Below, piece after piece: positions 1 through 6,072 of a stretch of 7,433 nucleotides of DNA; the stretch's first letter is position 1, and each line of letters starts with the position of its first letter. Under the pieces are notes generated by a model. The model saw nothing but the letters and a program-made list of their open reading frames with translations, ran no database searches and was not told where the DNA came from. The stretch covers positions 1-7,433 of the forward strand of contig CAKZSF010000294.1 of NCBI GenBank assembly GCA_937920575.1, read 5' to 3'. Both the position numbers and the translations under genes were made by a program. This stretch comes from an uncultured Sphingomonadaceae bacterium. GTDB taxonomy: Bacteria > Pseudomonadota > Alphaproteobacteria > Sphingomonadales > Sphingomonadaceae.

Positions 1-308
1 GTGTCCATATGGCCGGTCAGCAGAAAACGGCGATTGGCCTGCGGGCGTACGCGCAGCACCATATGCTGCCCGTGGGCGAGTTCGACCTCGTTTCCCTCGG
101 CATTGACGGCAGTGACCGGTGCAGGCTCTACCAGTTCAACCTCGCCCGGAAGGGCAGAAAAGGCATCAGCAAGCACCGCCGCTTGGTCTTTCAAGCCAGC
201 CAAATTGCGCGTGCCTGTGTTGATCGCCGACCACGCACGTGTCTGCGTCAGCATCACGGACTGATCAATCGGCGCGATCAGATCGGTTTCGGTTGCGGAA
301 AGTTGCAT
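1..308 (-). CDS. M20-family metallopeptidase/hydrolase, N-terminal part (cut by left window edge)
   Basis: An open frame on the minus strand begins with ATG at 308-306 and runs off the window after 102 codons. The decisive motif is at its visible end: FLLTGHMD (residues 95-102), in which H100 and D102 form the HxD signature of M20 peptidases (His a zinc ligand, Asp assisting catalysis), as in the HMDT motif of carboxypeptidase G2-like enzymes. The earlier segment AWSAINTGTRNLAGL (25-39) resembles the N-terminal helix of CPG2-type M20 proteins, where a W..INSGS/TGT pattern is usual. No signal peptide is visible, so a cytoplasmic enzyme is likely. Substrate cannot be told; acylated or glutamyl amino acids and small peptides are typical. 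It lies 33 bases after rsmA in the same direction, probably the same transcript. No clear ribosome site precedes the ATG; Met19 is an alternative start. The catalytic centre and dimerisation domain lie outside the window. Confidence 0.85.
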   Translation of the reverse strand, partial: MQLSATETDLIAPIDQSVMLTQTRAWSAINTGTRNLAGLKDQAAVLADAFSALPGEVELVEPAPVTAVNAEGNEVELAHGQHMVLRVRPQANRRFLLTGHMD

Positions 309-341
309 CGGAAACCGGATTAGCGCGAGCGCTCTCGTGGC

Positions 342-1163
342 TCAACCACCTAGCGTCTTTGCAAGGGTGACAAATTCATCGACCGAAAGCGTTTCTGCGC
401 GGCGCGTGGGCTCAATGCCCACCTTGTCGAGCGCGTCCAATGCTCCGGGCAGCCCCTTCAGGCTCTGGCGCAGCATTTTGCGGCGCTGGCCGAACGCGGC
501 TTCTGTGACACGTGAAAGCAGCTTCGGATCGACGCCCGTCGGCATTGTGCCCGGTTCGACATGGACAATCGCGCTCATCACTTTGGGGGGAGGGGTGAAA
601 GCGCTTCGATGCACTTTCATGGCCAGCTTCGCACTGCTGCGCCATTGGGCCAGAACGGCGAGGCGTCCATAAGTGCCTGAACCGTGTTTGGCGACGATGC
701 GCTGGGCGACTTCTTGCTGGAACATCAGCGTGAGCGATGTCCAATGCGGCGGCCAGTGCTCGGCGCTGAGCCAATCGGTGAACAGTGCCGTGCCGACATT
801 GTAGGGCAGGTTGGCAACCACTGCGAAAGGTTCACCCATCAGCTCGGCGTGATCCATTTTAAGCGCGTCGCCCTCAATCACGCGCAATTGGCCGGGGAAG
901 GCCTCGCTCAGTTCTGCCAAAGCGGGCAGGCAGCGCGTGTCCATCTCAATTGCGGTGACACGTGCGCCTGCGCGCAGCAACGCCCGTGTCAGACCGCCGG
1001 GGCCGGGGCCGATTTCGAGCACAGCCTTGTCCGTTAGATCGCCTGGAATGGCCGCGATCCTGTCGAGCAATTGTTCGTCAAACAAGAAGTTCTGGCCCAA
1101 CGCCTTGCTTGCGCTCAGGCCATGCCGGGCAATCACTTCGCGCAGTGGCGGTAGGTCGGTCAT
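342..1163 (-). CDS. rsmA: 16S rRNA (adenine(1518)-N6/adenine(1519)-N6)-dimethyltransferase RsmA/KsgA
   Basis: Uses S-adenosylmethionine to dimethylate two adjacent adenines in the 3'-terminal helix 45 of 16S rRNA during late 30S assembly in the cytoplasm; loss of the enzyme classically gives kasugamycin resistance. The 273-residue length is normal for the family. All landmark motifs are present: LGQNFL (22-27), the SAM-binding motif [10 protein letters not shown] (50-59), the acidic ribose-binding residue in AIEMD (71-75), EGDAL (97-101), the catalytic NLPYN (118-122), FTPPPKV (189-195) and [14 protein letters not shown] (223-236), followed by the C-terminal [10 protein letters not shown] (251-260) typical of the helical domain. 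The ATG overlaps the pdxA stop by four bases (ATGA) and has no recognisable Shine-Dalgarno, so translation probably depends on pdxA termination. Nothing is truncated or unusual. Confidence 0.98.
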   Translation of the reverse strand: MTDLPPLREVIARHGLSASKALGQNFLFDEQLLDRIAAIPGDLTDKAVLEIGPGPGGLTRALLRAGARVTAIEMDTRCLPALAELSEAFPGQLRVIEGDALKMDHAELMGEPFAVVANLPYNVGTALFTDWLSAEHWPPHWTSLTLMFQQEVAQRIVAKHGSGTYGRLAVLAQWRSSAKLAMKVHRSAFTPPPKVMSAIVHVEPGTMPTGVDPKLLSRVTEAAFGQRRKMLRQSLKGLPGALDALDKVGIEPTRRAETLSVDEFVTLAKTLGG

Positions 1164-2158
1164 GGCGTGACGGCGCGGCGTGCGGCCATTTCGCTGGCCA
1201 TGCGAATCGCGGCGATCATCGAACTGGCGTTTGCGATCCCTTTGCCCGCGATGTCGAAAGCTGTGCCATGGTCGGGCGAAGTGCGCACAATGGGCAGGCC
1301 GAGCGTGACATTGACGCCTTGGTCAAAATCGAGCGCTTTCATCGGGGCAAGCGCCTGATCGTGGTACATCGCGAGCACCGCGTCATAACTGCCGCGTTTG
1401 TGCGGCGCGTAGATCGCATCAGCCGGGTGAGGGCCGCTCGCGTTGATCCCAGCGGTTTGTAGCGCTTCAATCGCAGGTCGGATCTCGCGGATTTCTTCGT
1501 CGCCCATGCGGCCGTCTTCGCCTGCATGCGGGTTAAGCCCGCACACGGCGATGTGGGGCTGGGCAATGCCAAAGTCGCGTTGCAACGCGTTGGCGGCGAT
1601 GGTCGCGCGCTCCACAATCAGTCCCTTGGTTATGCGCGAGGGTACTTCTGACAGGGCACAATGCACCGTGAGCGGAATCGTGCGCAATTGCGGCCCGGCC
1701 AGCATCATGACGGCGTGCTCAGGAGAGATCGCGCAGGCATCGGCGAGAAATTCGGTTTGTCCGGGAAACGCAAACCCCACGTCTGCCAACTGCGCCTTGG
1801 CCACTGGAGCTGTTACGACCCCAACCCCGGGATCGGACAAAGCAATGTTGGTTGCGATGCGCAGTGCATCATAGGCCATTTGTGCGCCCAATGGATCGGG
1901 AGCACCGGGGTGATAGTCACCGCGCAATTCGCCCAGAACCGGGATAGCGTCACTAAACACGGACAAGGTTTCGGAGAAATCAGCAATCGGCTTGACCGCT
2001 ACATCAAGCCCTTTCGCATGCGCCGCGTCGCGCAGAACCTGCGCATTTGCAACCACAGCAAAGGGCGGCAAACCCTCAATGCGGCGCGCCCACGACTCAA
2101 CGATAATTTCCGGGCCAATCCCGGCCGGATCACCCAGCGAGATAGCCAGGGGTTTCAA
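1160..2158 (-). CDS. pdxA: 4-hydroxythreonine-4-phosphate dehydrogenase PdxA
   Basis: Oxidises 4-phosphooxy-L-threonine with NAD(P)+ and decarboxylates it to 3-amino-2-oxopropyl phosphate, the partner of deoxyxylulose phosphate in PdxJ-catalysed pyridoxine phosphate synthesis (DXP-dependent vitamin B6 route). The 332-residue protein has the N-terminal GDPAGIGPE (9-17), and the three divalent-metal histidines can be placed as H166 (LTVHCAL), H211 (LNPHAGEDG) and H266 (MYHDQ), with D247 in PADAIY, the same numbering as E. coli PdxA. The C-terminal [21 protein letters not shown] (285-305) is canonical. One oddity: the substrate-binding GHTEF of E. coli is GQTEF here (Q134). The start is TTG at 2158-2156. 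An in-frame surA stop (TAG) lies just one codon upstream, so no earlier start exists, and a later one would remove the conserved first strand. The gap to surA is 3 bases and the overlap with rsmA is 4. Confidence 0.98.
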   Translation of the reverse strand: MKPLAISLGDPAGIGPEIIVESWARRIEGLPPFAVVANAQVLRDAAHAKGLDVAVKPIADFSETLSVFSDAIPVLGELRGDYHPGAPDPLGAQMAYDALRIATNIALSDPGVGVVTAPVAKAQLADVGFAFPGQTEFLADACAISPEHAVMMLAGPQLRTIPLTVHCALSEVPSRITKGLIVERATIAANALQRDFGIAQPHIAVCGLNPHAGEDGRMGDEEIREIRPAIEALQTAGINASGPHPADAIYAPHKRGSYDAVLAMYHDQALAPMKALDFDQGVNVTLGLPIVRTSPDHGTAFDIAGKGIANASSMIAAIRMASEMAARRAVTP

Positions 2159-2161
2159 AGT

Positions 2162-3514
2162 CTAGCTGTATTCGATGATGGCATCGCGGCGCAGGTCGCG
2201 CAGGTACCGCTGTGCACGCTTGTTGATCCGCTCATCCTCAAGATTGCGCATCACCGTATCAAAGTCCGGCTCTTGCGTATCGATCGGATCGTCACGGCCA
2301 CACAGCATCAGGACGCGAACACCCTCTTCCACTGTGCCAAATGGCGGGGTTGCTTGGCCCACCTGTAGCGACAGCATTGTCTGTTGCAAATCAGCCGGCA
2401 AGCCACGCGCGGCGACTTGATCACTGGTCACGACATCGGCTCCAATTTCCGCTGCAATGGCGTCTGCATTGCCGCAACCGCGCATGCGCCCGACAGCGTT
2501 TCGGAAATTGTCGACCATACCCTGCAACTGCTCCTGCGTGCCGTCTTGCGGCAGAGTAATCGCAATTTGTTTAAGGCTGAGAACCGCGTCACGGGGATCT
2601 GCCGTCAAAACCTGGCGTTGGTCGAGCATAGCGATGATAGAGAAACCGCCAGCCACCTCGATCGGGCCACGCACCTCGCCGGGCAGCATTTGTGGAACCA
2701 CTGCCTCCAGCTCGGGCGATTGCAAGCGCGTCAAACGCACAAAACCCAGATCGCCGCCTTGGCTCGCCGTGCTTGCGTCCGAATATTGCACTGCCAAGGC
2801 GCGGAAATTGGCGCCCTGCCGGATCTGCTCGGCCACTTGACGTGCGTTGATTGCGACTTGCTCGCGCGTCGCCGGTGTAGAGGCCATGTAAATCTCGCCA
2901 AGGCGATATTCGATGGTTCCCTTATCGGCCTTCATCCGCTCGATGGTTTCGTTCACTTCTTCTTCGGAGACGTTCACGAAATTGGTGATGTTGCGGCGTT
3001 TCAAACGGTCCCACGCGATCTGGCCTTCCAACTGGCGACGCAAAGACGCGCCGGATGAACCAATCTTTGCAAGCTCTGCATCCATTTCCGCTGCGGTGCG
3101 TTGAAACCGCTGGGCAACGCTCAGATAGGATTCGGCAACAACAGAGGCTTCTACCGACATTTCCTGTTCGCGCGCGGCCTGAACTTGCAGTGTTTCGTCG
3201 ATCAGATTGCGCAGCACCTGCGCGCGCAGCTGAACCAATTGTTCCGGGGCCAATTCCCCTTCGGCCTCGGCAAGCGTCAGAGCGACTCGGTGATCGACAT
3301 CGGTGCCCGTGATAACGGCACCGTTCACCTTGGCTGTTGCCCGGCGGACATTAGGGTTGTTGAGATCAACTGCAGTTGGCGCAACGGGGATATCCAACAC
3401 GGGCTGTGCAGGAGCCGCAGGCTCGTTTGTCTGCACGCTTGTTTGCGCGGTCGCAATGCTGGCGATGCCCACCAGAGCGGTCGCGGCAAGCGCGGAAAAT
3501 TTCGTCGGTTTCAT
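2162..3514 (-). CDS. surA: SurA-type periplasmic chaperone / parvulin-like peptidylprolyl isomerase
   Basis: Escorts unfolded beta-barrel proteins, including LptD, across the periplasm to the BAM complex. Starting at the ATG at 3514 (450 residues), it opens with a compact signal peptide: basic KPTK, a hydrophobic run of Ala/Leu/Val/Ile and cleavage after ATA (residue 23). A Pro/Ala-rich linker follows, then the SurA N-terminal domain (about 60-180, beginning TAKVNGAVITGTDV and containing LRNLIDETLQVQAA). A parvulin domain covers about 203-300, with the recognisable SQGGDLGFV near 251-259. A second degenerate parvulin-like region spans about 313-410, and a C-terminal helix closes the protein. 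The positions of both usual parvulin histidines carry other residues (see findings), so isomerase activity is doubtful. Two cysteines, about 347 and 405, could form a disulfide. The frame extends upstream to ATGs at 3547 and 3604, which would lengthen the n-region by 11 or 30 residues; 3547 has a weak GGGA upstream. Confidence 0.93.
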   Translation of the reverse strand: MKPTKFSALAATALVGIASIATAQTSVQTNEPAAPAQPVLDIPVAPTAVDLNNPNVRRATAKVNGAVITGTDVDHRVALTLAEAEGELAPEQLVQLRAQVLRNLIDETLQVQAAREQEMSVEASVVAESYLSVAQRFQRTAAEMDAELAKIGSSGASLRRQLEGQIAWDRLKRRNITNFVNVSEEEVNETIERMKADKGTIEYRLGEIYMASTPATREQVAINARQVAEQIRQGANFRALAVQYSDASTASQGGDLGFVRLTRLQSPELEAVVPQMLPGEVRGPIEVAGGFSIIAMLDQRQVLTADPRDAVLSLKQIAITLPQDGTQEQLQGMVDNFRNAVGRMRGCGNADAIAAEIGADVVTSDQVAARGLPADLQQTMLSLQVGQATPPFGTVEEGVRVLMLCGRDDPIDTQEPDFDTVMRNLEDERINKRAQRYLRDLRRDAIIEYS

Positions 3515-3575
3515 GTTCTGCAAAACAGCAGTCTTTCCAAAAGTCATTTGTATGTGATCCCTGCCCATTGCGGGC

Positions 3576-3604
3576 CAATTACCTGTTAGGATTCGTGATG
3601 GCAA
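3576..3604 (-). promoter_or_regulatory. Weak candidate promoter upstream of surA
   Basis: On the minus strand TTGCCA (3604-3599) matches the sigma-70 -35 hexamer at five of six positions. It is followed after exactly 17 bases by TAATTG (3581-3576), a poor -10 match. It sits in the unusually long lptD-surA spacer and would allow surA-pdxA-rsmA to be expressed independently of lptD. The -10 element is weak and chance occurrence is quite possible. Confidence 0.18.
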
Positions 3605-3649
3605 TGTCTCGCTTAACGCTAGCTGAGCAAAGCCGTGAAGGGGCGGCGG

Positions 3650-5953
3650 TCAAAAGCCCAGTGTCCGAAGCGAGACGTTGAGCAAAATCGTGTTCCCCCG
3701 TTCCGCGTCGCCAGTGGTCGTGAAGTCTCTGCGCCAAGTCAGGCCGATTTGAGTGTATCCGTCGTCATAGGCGATGCCGAGCCGTGTCCGCAGTGGCTCA
3801 AAGCCATCGGACGCAAATGTCGGATCTTCGTCGCGATCGGTCAAGTTGATGACTGCAGAACCGAACACCGACCAATGTTTCTCGAAGGCGACGCGGCCCG
3901 CAACGCGCAATTCTTCACGGTCGCGCAAATCCTCGCCATTGCCGGTGATGTCGCGGTTCAGCAGCAGATACCCTGCCTCCAGATAGGTGCGGCGCGATCC
4001 CACAGTGAAATCCAGCTCGTTGCGGCGAACAGCGAAATTGTCTTTGTCCAGACGGAAACGGTGCGTGACTTTCAGGAAGTCTTTGAAACGCACTTCGCTG
4101 CGCCCGACAAAGTCGGACACCTTGTCAGACAGACCAGTGCCATCGGGCAGGATGTTGCGTTCATCCGTCAGTCGGACGGATTGGCCAACGGTTGTCTTGA
4201 CGCGCCAGTTGGGCCGGTTGAACAACCAATCGAAGCCATAGGTAAAGCGCACGCCGCTCTCCACCCGATCATAACCGGGGAAGCGATTGAGCGAGAACAA
4301 ATTGCTGTCTTCCAGATCGACTGCGCGCGCATCCTCGTTGGGAATCGCAAGATTGCGGATCTGTGGGCTCGCCACGATTTGGAAGCGGGGCGTCAAAACT
4401 TGCGTGCCGCCAAAGGCCTCGCCCACCAGCGGCCAAGCTACATCAACCGCCCCCAGCGCAATGGCCCGACCTTGCCAACCAGTGTTGCCTGAATAGAGCG
4501 GGTTGGGTTCCAGCACATTGTCGTCGGAATGATAGACATCGCCGCGTGCCAGCGCGGTGAATGTGATTTGCTGGCCCATATTGGTGAGGCGGCGCAAATC
4601 CCACTGTGCGCGAGCAAAGGCACGGCGCGTATCCTGTCCCTCGCTTCGCACAATCGCGAGCGAGTTGGCCTGCAATTCGATCGTTCCGCCAAGTGCCGGA
4701 TCCTTGATCCGCTGGCGATAGTCGATCACGGGCAGGGCCAGCGGAACCTGACCTTGCGGGGCGTTGAAACGCAACGTCTGCGTCGCCCAACCGGCAATCG
4801 AGAGATAGGAATCGTCATCAATCCGCTCAACATTCACTGTCGAGCGCAAGCGATCATCGCGGCTGATGTCGTACCGGCGCAGAAAGGTGCGATCTGACGT
4901 CACGCGGCCATAAAAGGTCGCGCTCCAATTCGGATCAAGCTGGTAACGGCCGTTCGCAAATACATATCCGCGCCAGGCGTTTTCACCCGGCGGGTTCAAA
5001 AAGTCGCCGATTGGCACACGGCGGCTACGTGTCAGATAGCCGGTTGCCTGAAACGCGCCGTTTTCGTCCAGCTGGCGATACTGGGCCGAAATCATCGGCG
5101 GTGCCTCCGTAAAGAGGAAGCCGGTCGCGGTCAGATCGCGATTTTCTGCAAGGCGGAAATAATAGCTGCCGTTGATCTCGACACCGTTCGAATCCGAAAT
5201 TCTCAGGCCCGGAACGAGCACGCCCGACCGCGCGCGCCCATCGGTGGTGGTGGAAAGCCCGGGTAGGGGCAGCAGCCGAACGCCAAAGAATTCCAGCACC
5301 GCGCCGTCAAAACTGACGTCTTTCTTGACCGGATCATAGGTCACACGCTCCGCTGTGATCCGCCAGCTGGGTGTTTTGTCACAACCGCGCGGATCGATCA
5401 CTGCGCACGCGCTGTAGGCAGCGTCGTTCAACTCGATGCTGCCGTCGGCCATCCTGGCGCCAGACCGGGCCGCAATGCGCGCGCCTTCGCTCAACGCGAT
5501 CAACAAATCCTGCATCTGACCCGAATCGAATTTGTCGGTCAGCTCAACTTCGGTGGTGTAGATGCGGTTTCCGTCGGGATCATCAAACGCGACATCACCC
5601 AGCGCCTTGATCGTGCCCAACTTGCGATCCCAGACAACTTCGTCCGCGCGCACGGTCTGGCCGTCTTGCCGCATGATGACGCGTCCGGATGCAGAGATGA
5701 TGTCATTCTCGCTATCATACGCAATACCATCAGCCTCAAAATCGATCTGGCCACCGGGTAGAATCCCGGATTGCGAGCCGGTTTCGGTGGCTTGTTCGGT
5801 GTTGGCACCGGTCGGCGAGGGCTCTGCAACATCCTGCGCAGAGGCATTGGCTGGCGCAATCAACACAGCCAACAGCGCTGCGCTCAGACCTGCGGACAAG
5901 CGGGACTGAACCAAATTCTGCAGAGGCAATTGTGTCAGCGGTTGAGCTAGCAT
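3650..5953 (-). CDS. lptD: LPS-assembly protein LptD (outer-membrane beta-barrel translocon)
   Basis: Forms, with LptE, the outer-membrane end of the Lpt bridge that inserts lipopolysaccharide into the outer leaflet. From the ATG at 5953 the protein has 767 residues, a usual LptD length. It shows a long signal peptide (hydrophobic SAALLAVLIAPANASA, cleavage after about residue 39), an acidic/Thr-rich linker, and an LptA/OstA-like beta-jellyroll domain (about 70-180: DFEADGIAYD, ASGRVIMRQDGQTVRADEV). Next comes the alphaproteobacterial YSAC...GCDKTPSW cysteine segment (C183, C191), the LptD-domain sequence DGAVLEFFGVRLLPLPG (216-232) and a long barrel region of alternating aromatic/polar strands. 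It ends in Phe (SLRTLGF), as expected for a BAM-recognised terminal strand. The start at 5953 was chosen because AGG lies 6 bases upstream and the signal peptide has a plausible length. In-frame ATGs at 6010 and 6016 would add 19 or 21 residues and lack a ribosome site. First gene of the operon, divergent from pepA. Confidence 0.95.
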   Translation of the reverse strand: MLAQPLTQLPLQNLVQSRLSAGLSAALLAVLIAPANASAQDVAEPSPTGANTEQATETGSQSGILPGGQIDFEADGIAYDSENDIISASGRVIMRQDGQTVRADEVVWDRKLGTIKALGDVAFDDPDGNRIYTTEVELTDKFDSGQMQDLLIALSEGARIAARSGARMADGSIELNDAAYSACAVIDPRGCDKTPSWRITAERVTYDPVKKDVSFDGAVLEFFGVRLLPLPGLSTTTDGRARSGVLVPGLRISDSNGVEINGSYYFRLAENRDLTATGFLFTEAPPMISAQYRQLDENGAFQATGYLTRSRRVPIGDFLNPPGENAWRGYVFANGRYQLDPNWSATFYGRVTSDRTFLRRYDISRDDRLRSTVNVERIDDDSYLSIAGWATQTLRFNAPQGQVPLALPVIDYRQRIKDPALGGTIELQANSLAIVRSEGQDTRRAFARAQWDLRRLTNMGQQITFTALARGDVYHSDDNVLEPNPLYSGNTGWQGRAIALGAVDVAWPLVGEAFGGTQVLTPRFQIVASPQIRNLAIPNEDARAVDLEDSNLFSLNRFPGYDRVESGVRFTYGFDWLFNRPNWRVKTTVGQSVRLTDERNILPDGTGLSDKVSDFVGRSEVRFKDFLKVTHRFRLDKDNFAVRRNELDFTVGSRRTYLEAGYLLLNRDITGNGEDLRDREELRVAGRVAFEKHWSVFGSAVINLTDRDEDPTFASDGFEPLRTRLGIAYDDGYTQIGLTWRRDFTTTGDAERGNTILLNVSLRTLGF

Positions 5954-5959
5954 GGCTTG

Positions 5960-5962
5960 CCT
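5960..5962 (-). promoter_or_regulatory. Possible ribosome binding site supporting the lptD start at 5953
   Basis: AGG on the minus strand, 6 bases before the ATG at 5953-5951. It is short, but neither upstream in-frame ATG (6010, 6016) has any purine-rich site, so it favours the shorter LptD. Confidence 0.35.
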
Positions 5963-6063
5963 ATCGCATTGCCCGCGCCTAACTGCAACGGGATGAAGAT
6001 TTTGTGACATATCCATGCGATTAAGTGCCAGAATCAGACCTGAATTAAGATCAAACGCCCCAC

Positions 6064-6067
6064 GGAG
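6064..6067 (+). promoter_or_regulatory. Ribosome binding site of pepA
   Basis: GGAG on the plus strand with a 5-base spacer (tttcc) before the ATG at 6073. It is the clearest Shine-Dalgarno in the window and fixes the pepA start. Confidence 0.75.
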
Positions 6068-6072
6068 TTTCC

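Larger units (their letters stand above)
1..5953 (-). other. Putative operon lptD-surA-pdxA-rsmA-(M20 peptidase)
   Basis: Five genes share the minus strand, with gaps of 135, 3, -4 and 33 bases, and I see no stem-loop followed by a T-run between any of them. The first four keep the E. coli lptD-surA-pdxA-rsmA order. The distal apaG/apaH of E. coli are replaced by an M20 peptidase. Cotranscription is inferred from spacing and orientation; the lptD-surA spacer could hold an internal promoter. Confidence 0.7.
5954..6072. promoter_or_regulatory. Divergent lptD/pepA intergenic region
   Basis: These 119 bases separate the oppositely oriented lptD and pepA starts and must hold at least the promoter of lptD and probably that of pepA. 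The centre is visibly AT-richer than the flanking genes (about 6000-6056). An imperfect dyad AATCAG-AC-CTGAATT lies at 6032-6046 and could be an operator. I cannot pick out a -35/-10 pair with convincing matches and spacing on either strand. If lptD instead starts at 6016 the non-coding part shrinks to 56 bases, which is tight for two promoters. Confidence 0.5.

Noticed and set aside
326..337. Small inverted repeat CGAG-CGCT-CTCG between rsmA and the M20 gene, as a terminator
   Set aside because: The stem is only 4 base pairs and no T-run follows in either direction.
1661..3058. Two plus-strand open frames (1661-2368 and 2384-3058) antisense to pdxA and surA
   Set aside because: Their translations are rich in His, Arg, Gln and Cys, show no domain, and are mirror images of real codon bias on the minus strand.
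3563..3575. GCCC-ATTGC-GGGC hairpin in the lptD-surA spacer, as a terminator or attenuator
   Set aside because: The stem is only 4 base pairs without extension or a T-run, so it is likely chance in GC-rich DNA.
3635..4492. Long open frame (285 codons) on the plus strand antisense to lptD
   Set aside because: It lies entirely within the strongly supported lptD gene, has no recognisable motif or ribosome site, and is the sort of shadow frame expected in GC-rich DNA.
6017..6035. Sigma-54-like promoter for lptD (TGGCAC...CGC on the minus strand)
   Set aside because: The GG to GC spacing is 9 rather than the required 10 bases and the -12 element is not TTGC.
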